A stretch of 64,000 nt of DNA from GCA-2794515 sp033763335. GTDB taxonomy: Bacteria; Chloroflexota; Anaerolineae; Aggregatilineales; Phototrophicaceae. Location: positions 1 through 64,000 of the forward strand of contig JANRKU010000051.1 in NCBI GenBank assembly GCA_033763335.1. Reading direction: 5' to 3'. The position numbers were made by a program, and so were the translations under genes. Positions 9,810 through 18,841 of the stretch are shown here, in pieces. The stretch's first letter is position 1, and each line of letters opens with the position of its first letter. The notes beneath the pieces were generated by a model. The model saw only the letters and a list, made by a program, of their open reading frames with translations. It had not been told where the DNA came from and searched no databases.

Positions 9810-10343
9810 TTATACAATCGGATTCCGCAATAACCACCACAAAGTAACCCCTGTCAAAATTTGATACACCAGCGCACCCGATGCCCCAAAGACCACAAAT
9901 CCTTGGTCTAGTGACGCTTTTATTACCACTCCTGTGATATACCATGCAAGGGTATAAACCACCGTAATAACAGGAATCCAGACCCACGCATTATGAACAT
10001 GTTGTCTGAGAATCAAGAATTGCGCCATCCCAAGCAAAAGCCCCGTAAGAGGCGCACGTATGACAACCGCCTCTAAGGTAGTCTCTGAACCAAATATCAA
10101 CACGGTTATGGCAACACCCACCGCCAATGCGCCAGCTGTTGCCACAATCCACCACGCATCAATAGCCAAACGCCCCCGTAATGCCAAAAACTGCGCCCCA
10201 CCAATCACAATCCCTGCCAAAAACCCGCCCAATATGCCTTGCAACGGGTTATTCAAATGCCCGATTATCAATGTTGCCAACGCCCCACCGGGCGGAAATC
10301 CTAAAAATGCGATGACCCAAAAAATTCCCCATTGTCCGTTCAT
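9810..10343 (-). CDS. Integral membrane protein of unknown function
   Basis: 177 residues, almost entirely hydrophobic, with about five predicted membrane helices and glycine-rich turns (FPPGGALATLIIG near the N-terminus). I do not recognise a family with certainty. It is last in a three-gene - strand unit behind a TetR regulator (11086-11667) and another membrane protein (10371-11048), with a gap of only 27 bases to the latter. Co-regulation by the TetR protein is therefore likely, and a transport or stress role is possible but not shown by sequence. Confidence 0.65.
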   Translation of the reverse strand: MNGQWGIFWVIAFLGFPPGGALATLIIGHLNNPLQGILGGFLAGIVIGGAQFLALRGRLAIDAWWIVATAGALAVGVAITVLIFGSETTLEAVVIRAPLTGLLLGMAQFLILRQHVHNAWVWIPVITVVYTLAWYITGVVIKASLDQGFVVFGASGALVYQILTGVTLWWLLRNPIV

Positions 10344-10370
10344 GAGATGTCCCTTTTTATCAATCGGTAA

Positions 10371-11048
10371 TTAAGCAAGGATAAGGATGATGCCAGAGGC
10401 GATAAGCCATAACGACCAAATAATATAACTGATGGCATTAATCGCTCCTGCGGGCTTCCAGCCAGTTGGCTCTAATAATCCAACCATAATGCCTATGGCG
10501 GCAATAATGCCCAAAATGCCCATCACCGCCCCAAAAATCGGCGTGGTCAACATCATAATGCTGATGAGAATTGTCCATGACCCTGTGAAGATATACCCCA
10601 AATGCTCCCCCACCACCACACCGATATATTGATGAAAAGCGTTGAATACCACTTCTATCGTATCGCGTTGGGCATGGCTAGTGGTTTCTGCCTGATATTG
10701 CTTGGCGAGCATCGGCACGAGCAAAGACCAGCGCAATAATCCCATCGCCTGAACCAACCCACTCAAAACACCGATGATAGCAGATACAACGGCGAGTGTG
10801 GGATATTCCACAAGGAACACAGTATGAAATAGTAATGCCATTGGCACAGCCAACAGTGCAGTCAACGCAAAGCCATACCATAAGGCTATCAAGCTCGAGC
10901 CACCCGCCACAAATTTATTCAAAATCTCATTGACAGTCTGGCGCAAAATATCGGGGTATTCAAACGATTTTCCCAACATAAAAAACAAAACATTAAAGGC
11001 AATAGGCAAGGCAATCAGAACTAGACCTGTGAGTTGATACAGCGTCAT
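10371..11048 (-). CDS. Multi-pass membrane protein, DUF4386-like
   Basis: 225 residues with about six membrane helices. The pattern of long helices, a FHQYIG...GEHLGY segment in the middle and a W-rich C-terminal helix resembles DUF4386-type membrane proteins of unknown function; this call is from memory of the family, not a search. It follows the TetR gene by 37 bases on the same strand and precedes another membrane gene, so the three probably form one transcript controlled by the TetR-type repressor. No transporter signature motif is visible. Confidence 0.6.
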   Translation of the reverse strand: MTLYQLTGLVLIALPIAFNVLFFMLGKSFEYPDILRQTVNEILNKFVAGGSSLIALWYGFALTALLAVPMALLFHTVFLVEYPTLAVVSAIIGVLSGLVQAMGLLRWSLLVPMLAKQYQAETTSHAQRDTIEVVFNAFHQYIGVVVGEHLGYIFTGSWTILISIMMLTTPIFGAVMGILGIIAAIGIMVGLLEPTGWKPAGAINAISYIIWSLWLIASGIILILA

Positions 11049-11085
11049 GGTAAAAAACTCCTATTTAGTTGATAGTAGGAACGGA

Positions 11086-11667
11086 TTAAATTGCGATATA
11101 GGGGCGTAATGCCTGCATCATGAGGTCAATCCCACGTGTCATCTGGTCATCATCCACCCGATTTCCACTCACCTCAACCATCGAAAGCCAAAATTCACTA
11201 ATGAGCCAACATAAATCGGCTAACCGAGAAATCGTTTCATCGTTCATCGTTACCAGCAAGACACCACTTTTTGCCAATGCACCAATAATCTCATGAAAAC
11301 CGTCATAGCCTCTTTTTCTGATGACCGCATAACGGTCATGAAGCACCGCATCTTGTCTTAGGAGTACAATCAATTCACGGTATATAAATTGATACTCACG
11401 CATCAGTTTAAAATTGCTATGAACAAGCCATCGGACATCATCTATTGTTAATGGATGGTCGCCTGATACTGTAAAGGTAGTATCCCATAAGCCAAATAAA
11501 CGCTCAAAAATCGCACGAATAATCTCTTGTTTATTGGCATAGTGATAATACAAATTTCCCGGACTAATTCCGATTGCCTCTGCAATATGATTGGTCGAGA
11601 TATTATTCGTCCCATGTTCATTGAATAATGCAATGGCAACATCTAAAATACGGTCTTTTGTTTTCAT
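11086..11667 (-). CDS. TetR/AcrR family transcriptional regulator
   Basis: 193 residues. The N-terminal helix-turn-helix reads ILDVAIALFNEHG...TNHIAEAIGISPGNLYYHYANKQE (residues about 6-47), the standard TetR DNA-binding domain. The all-alpha ligand domain follows without recognisable ligand residues. It heads a - strand unit with two membrane proteins and lies directly behind a cluster of inverted repeats at 11670-11724, so it very probably represses its own operon. The inducer is unknown; membrane-protein partners suggest a toxic or lipophilic compound (inference). Confidence 0.9.
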   Translation of the reverse strand: MKTKDRILDVAIALFNEHGTNNISTNHIAEAIGISPGNLYYHYANKQEIIRAIFERLFGLWDTTFTVSGDHPLTIDDVRWLVHSNFKLMREYQFIYRELIVLLRQDAVLHDRYAVIRKRGYDGFHEIIGALAKSGVLLVTMNDETISRLADLCWLISEFWLSMVEVSGNRVDDDQMTRGIDLMMQALRPYIAI

Positions 11668-11669
11668 TC

Positions 11670-11724
11670 TTACTCTCTGTTAGAGTAAAAACTCTAATAA
11701 ATATAGAATAGAGCTTTTACTCTA
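11670..11724. promoter_or_regulatory. Probable TetR operator cluster
   Basis: Three overlapping or adjacent inverted repeats of the same ACTCT/AGAGT half-site sit just upstream of the TetR start: TTACTCT-N5-AGAGTAA (11670-11688), TTAGAGT-AAAA-ACTCTAA (11680-11697) and TAGAG-N7-CTCTA (about 11708-11724). Position and symmetry make autorepression the simplest reading. Confidence 0.7.
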
Positions 11725-11773
11725 AAATGTCAATGGGTAAAAATTAGATGATATCACACCAAGAATAAATAAT

Positions 11774-11796
11774 GGGGCGCTTTCTTGCGCCCCTAC
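11774..11796. repeat. Dispersed palindromic repeat, copy 2; possible terminator
   Basis: GGGGCGC and GCGCCCC face each other around a 6-base loop, followed by TAC. The outer sequence matches the repeat family seen at 5746, 58029 and 63455. It lies just downstream of the M48 protease stop codon on the - strand and could fold as a terminator hairpin there. Confidence 0.55.
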
Positions 11797-11801
11797 CCTA
11801 T

Positions 11802-12638
11802 TTATTTTGGACAATCCGATGCGGCATTAGCAATCGCATTTTGAATCGCTTGAACCCGATTTTCTGGGCTGGGATGGGTGCTAAAAAACTCTGGTTGACC
11901 GCCTCCCCCACCCGCTCGTTCCAATACTTCCATCACACGAATCATACCTTGTGGGTCATATTCGGCAGAAATCATCAAGCAAACACCCAAGCTATCCGAT
12001 TGTAATTCGTCATTTCGTCCATATCGCATATTGACCAATTGACCAATCATGGCGGCTGTTTGTGCCGCAGACGCATCCCCAGAAGCAACACCAACCGCAC
12101 CCACAATGCCATTGGTCAAATTGCTTTTGGCAATTTGTTGGGCGCTATGACGTGCCAAAACATGCACAATTTCATGCGCCAACACACCAGCTATTTCATC
12201 TTCTGTTTGGAGTTGTGAAAGCAATGCCACTGTGATAAAAATTTGACCACCGGGCAATGCAAAGGCGTTAATGGTTTGGGCATCTGCCAAAACATGAAAT
12301 TCAAATTGCCATGAGGTATTTGCCGCCACGCTGTTATTGACCAAACGCAACCCAATGGCATCAATCGCATCTTGTACTTCTTGGTCACGATACAACCCAC
12401 CATACTCTTGTATCATTTGCGGGGCAGATTGTAACCCCAATGCAATCTCTTGCTGTACGGTAAGGCTTACAAATTGATTTTCACCCGTGACAGGGTTAAA
12501 TTCTTGTGAGCTAAGATAGCTGATGAAGGAAAAAGCCACTATCGCCAACCCCATCAGGATACGAGCCATCATCCCGCCACTAGCCCCACCTGCACTTCTG
12601 CCGAATCCGCCCATGCTTCTACTTGTTCGCATCATCAT
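11802..12638 (-). CDS. M48 family zinc metallopeptidase
   Basis: 278 residues. One membrane segment lies at about residues 27-44 after a glycine-rich N-terminus. LAHEIVHVLARHSAQQ carries the HExxH zinc site of M48 peptidases (BepA/Oma1-like), and a downstream SDSLGVCL supplies the usual third ligand region (E/D-rich). QVQAIQNAI near the end resembles the conserved TH-P...R...I tail (FFSTHPSPENRVQ). It likely degrades misfolded envelope proteins. Three ATG codons follow each other at the start; AAAGGGA upstream fits the second or third. It overlaps the membrane-protein gene upstream by 20 bases, so they are cotranslated. Confidence 0.85.
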   Translation of the reverse strand: MMMRTSRSMGGFGRSAGGASGGMMARILMGLAIVAFSFISYLSSQEFNPVTGENQFVSLTVQQEIALGLQSAPQMIQEYGGLYRDQEVQDAIDAIGLRLVNNSVAANTSWQFEFHVLADAQTINAFALPGGQIFITVALLSQLQTEDEIAGVLAHEIVHVLARHSAQQIAKSNLTNGIVGAVGVASGDASAAQTAAMIGQLVNMRYGRNDELQSDSLGVCLMISAEYDPQGMIRVMEVLERAGGGGGQPEFFSTHPSPENRVQAIQNAIANAASDCPK

Positions 12639-13107
12639 CAGTCCCTTTCACCAGTGGTAAATCGAAATGGTCAAATAATTCATATATCCCGCCAGCCACC
12701 GCCCCAAACAAAACATGACTGAGGAGCAATGAGGTGGTATTGATGGCAAAAAACCATGGGAATACCCGTGTGAGGGTATAGAGATTAATGCCATAAAGGG
12801 CTAATCCCAAAATTGCCCCACCGATAATACCGACCAACAATCCCCACCGATGAACCACAATGGTGATAATCAGCGCAAAAACCAACGATAGGCTAAAGTG
12901 AATCACTATCCCTACCACTACCGCCGATGAATTGCCATTGGTTAGCACATCACTGCCCATCGCCAAAGAGCCAATATAACGAAACAAGAGAGACGGCGAA
13001 ATGGCTGGTGGAATGAGCATTTGGACGAGCAAAAAAACAATGCCTCCTACAATCCCTGCCAATAGGACTGCCCGCCATGTAACATTTTTTTGAATAGACG
13101 CTATCAT
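12619..13107 (-). CDS. Small integral membrane protein
   Basis: 162 residues from ATG 13107, chosen because AAGGA lies 8 bases upstream; the frame reaches 13125 but without a ribosome site. Four hydrophobic helices alternate with short loops (GIVGGIVFLLVQ, VVVGIVIHFSLSLVFAL, LGLALYGINLY, LLSHVLFGAVAGGIYELF), and the tail is acidic. I do not recognise the family. Its stop overlaps the M48 protease gene, suggesting a functional pair at the membrane, for instance an anchor or substrate partner of the protease (inference). Confidence 0.65.
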   Translation of the reverse strand: MIASIQKNVTWRAVLLAGIVGGIVFLLVQMLIPPAISPSLLFRYIGSLAMGSDVLTNGNSSAVVVGIVIHFSLSLVFALIITIVVHRWGLLVGIIGGAILGLALYGINLYTLTRVFPWFFAINTTSLLLSHVLFGAVAGGIYELFDHFDLPLVKGTDDDANK

Positions 13108-13238
13108 AAAAAATATCCTTCTCAATGTATTGGGTGTTGCTGTACTCAGTTTTTAGGGTGCATGATTAAGTAAAATTAACCATCTATTGATGATAACGTT
13201 ATTCATAAAATGTGCAACCTAAAGATTTCTCAATAATA

Positions 13239-13284
13239 TTGACACTGCCCACATTTTCATATACAATAATATTGTCAGTGTCAA
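13239..13284 (+). promoter_or_regulatory. Sigma-70 type promoter with inverted operator half-sites
   Basis: TTGACA (13239-13244), a 17-base spacer and TACAAT (13262-13267) form a near-consensus promoter for the MBL gene at 13303. TTGACACTG (13239-13247) is mirrored by CAGTGTCAA (13276-13284), and AATATTGACACTGCC recurs at 14611-14625 before the TetR and SDR genes, so the TetR protein probably controls both. Confidence 0.7.
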
Positions 13285-13302
13285 CATTCAATGAGGTGAA
13301 CT

Positions 13303-14025
13303 ATGCTACACACATTTAAGACGATGATTGTGAACAGTTATTTGGTCAAAGCACCCCATTATGTGCTTGTAGATACAGGTGCGCCCAATAATGGCAAGCG
13401 CATTATCAATGCCCTCGCCAAGATGGATATTGCCCCAAAAGATATTTCACTCATCCTATTAACCCATGCTCATAGCGACCATGCAGGAAGCGCAGAAGAA
13501 TTGCGTCGGCTCACAGGTGCGCCAATTGCCGTACATCACTTGGATGCCGATATGTTGGCGCGTGGGGATAATGGCAAAATGCTCCCCATCGGCATAGAAG
13601 CCCGTATGAGCCAACCTTTTGTAGACCGCCCTTTTCCGAGTGTCAAAGCCGATATTCTGCTCAAATCTCAAGCCGATATAGACCAATTGGGCATTCAAGC
13701 AAAATTTTTGCATACGCCCGGTCATAGTGATGGGTCAATTTCATTGGTATTCGATTCTGGTGAGGCAATTGTGGGTGATATTTTACGGGGTGGGATGATG
13801 GGTGGCTCTGTCATGTCATGGCGACCAACCTATCCCTATTTCTTATATAATATGGCACACCAATCCATCTTATATAGCAGTATACAATCGGTATTAGATG
13901 CAGGGGCAACCCGCTTTTATGTGGGTCATGGCGGATGGCTGTCCCGCCAGCGTGTAGCCACATGGTTAACGCGCCATCTGGCTAAACACGAATCCCATCA
14001 CAAATCAGTTGTACAAAGGTTGTAA
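13303..14025 (+). CDS. MBL-fold metallo-hydrolase
   Basis: 240 residues. THAHSDHAG carries the HxHxDH di-metal motif of the metallo-beta-lactamase fold; HTPGHSDGS holds the next His, VGDIL the bridging Asp and a late VGHGG the last His, so the site is complete. It resembles glyoxalase II-like or quorum-lactone-type hydrolases, but the substrate is not readable. GAGGTG lies 5 bases before the ATG. The strong promoter at 13239 with shared operator half-sites links it to the convergent TetR gene, which it overlaps by 44 bases, and to the SDR gene beyond. A detoxification role is an inference. Confidence 0.88.
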   Translation: MLHTFKTMIVNSYLVKAPHYVLVDTGAPNNGKRIINALAKMDIAPKDISLILLTHAHSDHAGSAEELRRLTGAPIAVHHLDADMLARGDNGKMLPIGIEARMSQPFVDRPFPSVKADILLKSQADIDQLGIQAKFLHTPGHSDGSISLVFDSGEAIVGDILRGGMMGGSVMSWRPTYPYFLYNMAHQSILYSSIQSVLDAGATRFYVGHGGWLSRQRVATWLTRHLAKHESHHKSVVQRL

Positions 14026-14590
14026 CCAATTCTAGCGGGCTTTCTTGCCCAATAATCTGTGGAGGCATTTTTTGGGAAATCATCACAGCACTTAACCCGT
14101 GTATGGCAACCCAAATAACGCCCGCCATCTCTTGTGGGTCGCCTGTGCGAATTTGCCCTGTTGCTTGACCATCAATGATAACCTGCACCAGTTGGTTAAA
14201 GGTCTTGATGGAGGCACCAGATAATGTCGGGTAATTTTTGTGTGGATGTTGACCAAACATGACCTCAAAATAATGCCGATAGGTCAGCATAAATGAGACA
14301 TAAACCCGTCCAATTGCCCCTAGTCGTGATAGGGCATCTTGGGCAGATAGTGTCGCCACTGCCTCATCCATCGCTTCACCGAGTCGGATAAACCCCTGCT
14401 CGGCAATGGCGGCAATCAACGCTTCTTTATCTGGAAAATGTTGATAAGGGGCATTATGGCTCACACCAATATGTTTGGCGACTTGGCGCAAACTCAAGCC
14501 ATGAACCCCTTCTTGTGCAAGCATTTCTGTCGCACCAACCAAAAGGGCATTGCGTAAATCACCATGATGGTATGTGTTTTTTGTGGTCAT
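13982..14590 (-). CDS. TetR family transcriptional regulator (YHHGDLR type)
   Basis: 202 residues from ATG 14590, with GAGGTG 8 bases upstream; the frame extends to 14611 without support. The N-terminus has YHHGDLRNAL followed by the helix-turn-helix LSLRQVAKHIGVSHNAPYQHFPDKEAL, typical of the TetR subgroup with a WHG-type C-terminal domain (VIWVAIHGLSAVM near residue 165). It is flanked by divergent SDR and convergent MBL genes, and both promoter regions share AATATTGACACTGCC. It most likely represses all three genes and responds to a small molecule they handle. Confidence 0.9.
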   Translation of the reverse strand: MTTKNTYHHGDLRNALLVGATEMLAQEGVHGLSLRQVAKHIGVSHNAPYQHFPDKEALIAAIAEQGFIRLGEAMDEAVATLSAQDALSRLGAIGRVYVSFMLTYRHYFEVMFGQHPHKNYPTLSGASIKTFNQLVQVIIDGQATGQIRTGDPQEMAGVIWVAIHGLSAVMISQKMPPQIIGQESPLELVTTFVQLICDGIRV

Positions 14591-14610
14591 CAGATAAACA
14601 CCTCTTCGCA

Positions 14611-14630
14611 AATATTGACACTGCCAATAT
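14611..14630. promoter_or_regulatory. Candidate TetR operator in the TetR/SDR divergent region
   Basis: ATATTG-N7-CAATAT (14612-14630) is an inverted repeat that contains TTGACA, and its first 15 bases repeat exactly at 13235-13249. It lies between the TetR start (14590, - strand) and the SDR start (14710, + strand). Confidence 0.6.
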
Positions 14631-14709
14631 AGCGATTATGAGGATAGATAACAAGTCTCAGATTATTTTTTTGATTCGTTTAATCTCATTCAGAAAGGAA
14701 CTATTTGCC

Positions 14710-15534
14710 ATGTCAAAAATTGTTCTCATTATTGGGGCATCAAAGGGAATTGGGTTAGAAATTGCTCGTATGCTCAAAAATAATGGCAATATTGTTTATG
14801 GAACAAGCCGAAACCCCGCCCAAAACCCCACCACAGAAATTGAACTCATTCCCCTTGATGTAGCAGATATAGCCTCTATCAGCAAAGCGATTACGTATGT
14901 GATTGAAAAAACAGGGCGGATTGATGTCGTCATCAATAATGCAGGCTATGATTTATATGGTGCATTTGAGGACATGACCCTAGACGAATTTTCTGCCCAA
15001 ATGGATACCAATTTTTGGGGAACAGTACGGGTTACACAAGTAATCTTACCCATCATGCGCCAACAAAAAAGCGGAAAAATCATTAATATCAGCTCGCTAG
15101 GCGGGGTAGCATCATTGCCATTTAATAGTGCATATTCTGCCAGTAAATTTGCACTAGAAGGCTTTAGCGAATCCCTTCGCTATGAAGTTTTGCCATTCAA
15201 CATTTTCATCAGTTTGGTAGAACCCGGTCAGGTGGCGACAGATACCCTCGATGGCTCGATTCGGAGTATCAATCATAGCACCACCTATGATGCCCAAAAG
15301 ATTGCCACATGGTCACGCGGACTCGGTGCAAAAGCCAAACTCAAACCACATCATGTAGCGCATACCGTCAACAAAATTGTGACTGCAAAACATCCTCGTC
15401 TGCGTTATTATGTTGGCACACAAACCCGCATGATTACCTTATTTACTCGCTTTTTGCCACAACGCTTATCAGAAACCATGCTGATGCGTCAATTAGTCCA
15501 ACCATTTTTGAATTCATCTTCAAAACGAGCATAA
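14710..15534 (+). CDS. Short-chain dehydrogenase/reductase
   Basis: 274 residues from ATG 14710, with AGGAAC upstream; the upstream in-frame extension crosses the TetR promoter and is not coding. GASKGIGLEIA is the NAD(P)-binding TGxxxGxG variant, NNAGYDLYGA the structural NAG motif, and the catalytic Ser (NISSLGG), Tyr (YSASKFALEGF, YxxxK) are present. It is a classical SDR oxidoreductase; the C-terminal 70 residues probably shape the substrate pocket. It shares a control region with the TetR gene and, through it, with the MBL hydrolase. The substrate is unknown. Confidence 0.92.
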   Translation: MSKIVLIIGASKGIGLEIARMLKNNGNIVYGTSRNPAQNPTTEIELIPLDVADIASISKAITYVIEKTGRIDVVINNAGYDLYGAFEDMTLDEFSAQMDTNFWGTVRVTQVILPIMRQQKSGKIINISSLGGVASLPFNSAYSASKFALEGFSESLRYEVLPFNIFISLVEPGQVATDTLDGSIRSINHSTTYDAQKIATWSRGLGAKAKLKPHHVAHTVNKIVTAKHPRLRYYVGTQTRMITLFTRFLPQRLSETMLMRQLVQPFLNSSSKRA

Positions 15535-15723
15535 ATCAGCGAGGTAGCGATACTATATTGTGCCACCAGACAATAAAGATGTGGATGCAATCGGTTCGGC
15601 AGGGTAAAAGTGATTTACTTGTGAAATTTTTATAGTTTATTTACTATAAAAATAAAAATCCTGACACACTCTTTATTTTGGATTTATATAATTTTTATGT
15701 GTACCTTATCCAAGAGGGGAATT

Positions 15724-17895
15724 ATGTCAATCCATAACGTTACAGAACGTGTTGCAGATTTAGTTATCGGTGAGCGATTACAAACAGCCGACATCTCCCA
15801 CCAAACCGCATCGAATCCCGTTGCCTTAGCCATTTTAGCCAGTGATGCCCTTTCATCTGTAGCCTATGCCACAGAAGAAATTCTCATTATCCTCAATAGT
15901 GCCACTATTGGCACATTTTCTATGCTCGGATTTTATGGTAATAGCATTTCAATCCCAATTGCATTTGCCATTTCTATGCTTATTGCCATTGTCACAATAT
16001 CATATCGCCAGACCATTTATTCAAATCCAGCAGGTGGTGGCGGATATCGAGTTGCAAAAGAAAATCTTGGCGAAGAATTAGCGCAAGTCACCGGAGCCGC
16101 GCTCCTCACCGACTACATTTTGACTGTGGCAGTGAGCATTAGCGCGGGTATCGCCAATGTTATCAGTATTTTCCCTGCCCTGCTTCCTTATCGTGTCTTG
16201 ATGACGGTGAGTATTATCATCTTCATGGCATACATCAATTTGCGTGGTGTTAAAGAAAGCGCCCGTTTGTTTTCTATTCCCACTTACTTTTTCTTGATAA
16301 CCATTGCACTTATGCTGTGTATAGGATTTATCAAGATGTTTACAGGTAATTTGGGAATTGTGATGGATGTCGAAGCTATCCATCATGATAACCTTGCCCC
16401 AATTACGATGTTGCTACTATTGAGAGCATTCTCATCAGGATGTACTGCCCTTACAGGCATCGAAGCCATTTCTAATGACACTCAACTCTTCCGTCAACCA
16501 CGCGCCAAAAATGCCGCCAACACCTTACTGGTGATGAGTACCATCCTCATTGCCCTCTTTATGAGTATCACTATCTTGGCAAATCAAATCCAAGCTGTCC
16601 CATCGCATAGCGAAACGGTCATTAGCCAATTGGCGCGGACAGTGTATGGAAGTGAAGGGATTTCATTTATCTTTTATGCCCTCACGATGGCAGGCGCGTT
16701 TGCCGTGCTTTTTATGGCGGCAAATACACCATTTGCAGATTTTCCCCAACTCGCCGCCCTTCATAGTAGCGATGGATTTTTGCCACGCCAGTTAACCTAT
16801 CGTGGCAGACGCTTGGTCTTTTCTTGGGGCATTTATACCCTATCCGCAGGGGCTATTTTCCTCGTTCTTGTCACGGGAGCTATTGTGACCAACCTCATCC
16901 CGCTTTATGCCATCGGCGTATTTTTGGGGTTCACCATCAGTCAAGCGGGCATGACACGTCGTTTTTGGCGTGCAGGACATGTCAAACCCGGTGAATTTAC
17001 ATGGGGTTTAGAGACCAAAATTTTCTATGACCCACGTTGGCGCTTCAAACTCGCCATTTCTGGCACAGGAGCATTGGTCACCTTTATTGTGATGCTTGTT
17101 TTTATCATCACAAAATTTACCAGTGGTGCATGGACAATCGTTTTGCTCATCCCATTTTTAGTATGGGTATTCTTCCGTATTCACCGCCATTATAAAGAAA
17201 CCGCCGCCCGCTTAAAATTGGTCGAAATACCGATTTTTGATAAGCAACCGGTTATATTTGACCCCACCATTCACAAAGAAATCTCGGTTTATTTTTGTGA
17301 TACATGGTCAAAATTGGCAGTAAGAGTGGTAAATTCCATCTTAAAACGCGGGTTGCCAATTAAAGTTATCCATGTAGATGTTGACCCCAAACGCACAGAA
17401 GCATTCCGCAAACGGAGCAATGAGATTATCGAAGCCAATGGCTGGAATCCAGAGGTAATCAGCATTATAGATGAGCCATATCGCAATTTGTATCAAAGTG
17501 TGGCAACCCTCTTAAAACAAATGCGTGAAAAATATGGGGATATTTATCTGCAAGTCTATATTGGCGCTATCCGCACACGCTTCCCATATAATTTCTTGCA
17601 TATGTCCACAGACAAATTCTTGCGTGATGCACTTTTGGAATCGGATGATATTTCGTTGAATATCAAACAAATCAATCTCGATGCGCTACCTTTGCCAGAG
17701 GGGTTCAAAGTTACATTTGAACATTCTACCGACCATCATCATGAAGCAGAGGAAGAGCATGAAAAAGTACATCATGAAATGCCTCCGCACACCGCTAACA
17801 CAACAGAAACGGTAACGACTGACATCGAAAACAAACCAATAACCACAGATACGCTACCAACAGATACAGAGCAAACACCACCATCTGAATCATAA
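15724..17895 (+). CDS. APC superfamily amino acid permease with cytosolic C-terminal domain
   Basis: 723 residues from ATG 15724 (MSIHNVTERV) with GAGGGG upstream. About twelve membrane helices occupy residues 30-480; the first contains ASDALSSVAYATEEIL, and a long GGGGYRVAKENLG loop follows, as in the potassium/amino-acid APC proteins. After the membrane part, residues about 500-660 form a soluble alpha/beta domain resembling a universal-stress-like fold. The last 60 residues are rich in His, Glu, Thr and Pro (HHHEAEEEHE..., then TTD repeats), an unusual disordered tail that could bind metal. It is monocistronic and ends in a perfect terminator. Confidence 0.85.
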   Translation: MSIHNVTERVADLVIGERLQTADISHQTASNPVALAILASDALSSVAYATEEILIILNSATIGTFSMLGFYGNSISIPIAFAISMLIAIVTISYRQTIYSNPAGGGGYRVAKENLGEELAQVTGAALLTDYILTVAVSISAGIANVISIFPALLPYRVLMTVSIIIFMAYINLRGVKESARLFSIPTYFFLITIALMLCIGFIKMFTGNLGIVMDVEAIHHDNLAPITMLLLLRAFSSGCTALTGIEAISNDTQLFRQPRAKNAANTLLVMSTILIALFMSITILANQIQAVPSHSETVISQLARTVYGSEGISFIFYALTMAGAFAVLFMAANTPFADFPQLAALHSSDGFLPRQLTYRGRRLVFSWGIYTLSAGAIFLVLVTGAIVTNLIPLYAIGVFLGFTISQAGMTRRFWRAGHVKPGEFTWGLETKIFYDPRWRFKLAISGTGALVTFIVMLVFIITKFTSGAWTIVLLIPFLVWVFFRIHRHYKETAARLKLVEIPIFDKQPVIFDPTIHKEISVYFCDTWSKLAVRVVNSILKRGLPIKVIHVDVDPKRTEAFRKRSNEIIEANGWNPEVISIIDEPYRNLYQSVATLLKQMREKYGDIYLQVYIGAIRTRFPYNFLHMSTDKFLRDALLESDDISLNIKQINLDALPLPEGFKVTFEHSTDHHHEAEEEHEKVHHEMPPHTANTTETVTTDIENKPITTDTLPTDTEQTPPSES

Positions 17896-17908
17896 ATAGT
17901 GTTCCCCG

Positions 17909-17940
17909 ATGATGGCTAGATAACTCTAGCCATCATTTTT
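17909..17940 (+). terminator. Rho-independent terminator after the permease gene
   Basis: A perfect 12-bp stem (ATGATGGCTAGA / TCTAGCCATCAT) with loop TAAC is followed by four Ts, 13 bases after the permease stop codon. Confidence 0.9.
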
Positions 17941-17981
17941 AATGCCTAATGAGTTTATTTCATCATTACAACATTACCCGC

Positions 17982-18034
17982 TTGACAAGTCATGACTTAA
18001 TGCCATACTATAAAAACGGAACACAGTCCGTTTT
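17982..18034 (+). promoter_or_regulatory. Promoter and palindromic operators of the pirin gene
   Basis: TTGACA (17982-17987) and TACTAT (18006-18011) are separated by 18 bases. A perfect 12-bp palindrome AAGTCATGACTT (17987-17998) fills the spacer, and AAAACGGA-N6-TCCGTTTT (18013-18034) covers the expected transcription start. Both are well placed for repressor binding; the regulator is not identified. Confidence 0.6.
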
Positions 18035-18039
18035 ATTGT

Positions 18040-18840
18040 ATGGATGAGAAAATGACAGCATTTCGTTTACAAAATACACAAATTGCCAATGGATTCGTTC
18101 AAAATAGCCCATTTCAACATTTTTCTGCGGATATTTTTCCGTTTATCAACCCCATTCACTGGCTACACTCCCATTTTGCGGTTGGTGGATGGAGTCCCTT
18201 GCAACGGTTGAGTGGCATGTTGACCGCGCACATGACCCATATTGCTCCGCGCAATGGCTTTACATGGCATCCTCATCGCGGACTCGAAATTTACACATGG
18301 GTCTTGGAGGGGCGCTTATATCATGAAGATACCACAGGCGGAAAAGGCATTTTGGAGGCAGGTGATTTACAGCGCATGTTCTCTGGGGATTATATCGAAC
18401 ACCAAGAACTCAATCCTTGGGATGAGCCTGCGCGGGTCATTCAAATTTGGTATATCGCCCAACGTCACTATCAAGGCTTGCCCCCACATTATCAACAAGT
18501 CGGCAAAGGTCAATTACCCAAACAAACCATAGGGGATGCCGATGTGTATAGCCTCATCGGGGAAAATTCTCCCATAGATTCACATATCGAAGGCAGGCTC
18601 ACGGCGACCTTTGTCCCTCAACAAGGCAAAACCACCATCGAAAATCCACAAGAAGGTGAAAGCCTCTTTTTATATGTGACTGATGGTGAAGGCATTGTCA
18701 ATTATAATGGGGAAGATATTGCGCTCAATCAATATGATGTGATTTTAGCCCGTCCAGATGCCAAAATCACGACCATTCGCAATACATCCCAACAAGATTT
18801 GTCATTTTTGAATTTTTACTTGCCCGAATTTTTGGGATAA
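18040..18840 (+). CDS. Pirin family protein
   Basis: 266 residues of a bicupin. The N-terminal cupin has HPHRGLEIYTWVLEG and a later EHQELNPWDEPARVIQIW, matching the metal-binding His/His/His/Glu pattern of pirins, some of which are quercetin dioxygenases or redox-responsive regulators. The C-terminal cupin begins near residue 175 and is shorter. ATG 18040 has little ribosome-site support; the in-frame ATG 18052 is preceded by GGATGAG and could be used instead. It stands alone behind a promoter with two palindromes, suggesting it is induced by a specific repressor, for example by a redox or phenolic signal (inference). Confidence 0.9.
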   Translation: MDEKMTAFRLQNTQIANGFVQNSPFQHFSADIFPFINPIHWLHSHFAVGGWSPLQRLSGMLTAHMTHIAPRNGFTWHPHRGLEIYTWVLEGRLYHEDTTGGKGILEAGDLQRMFSGDYIEHQELNPWDEPARVIQIWYIAQRHYQGLPPHYQQVGKGQLPKQTIGDADVYSLIGENSPIDSHIEGRLTATFVPQQGKTTIENPQEGESLFLYVTDGEGIVNYNGEDIALNQYDVILARPDAKITTIRNTSQQDLSFLNFYLPEFLG

Positions 18841-18841
18841 T

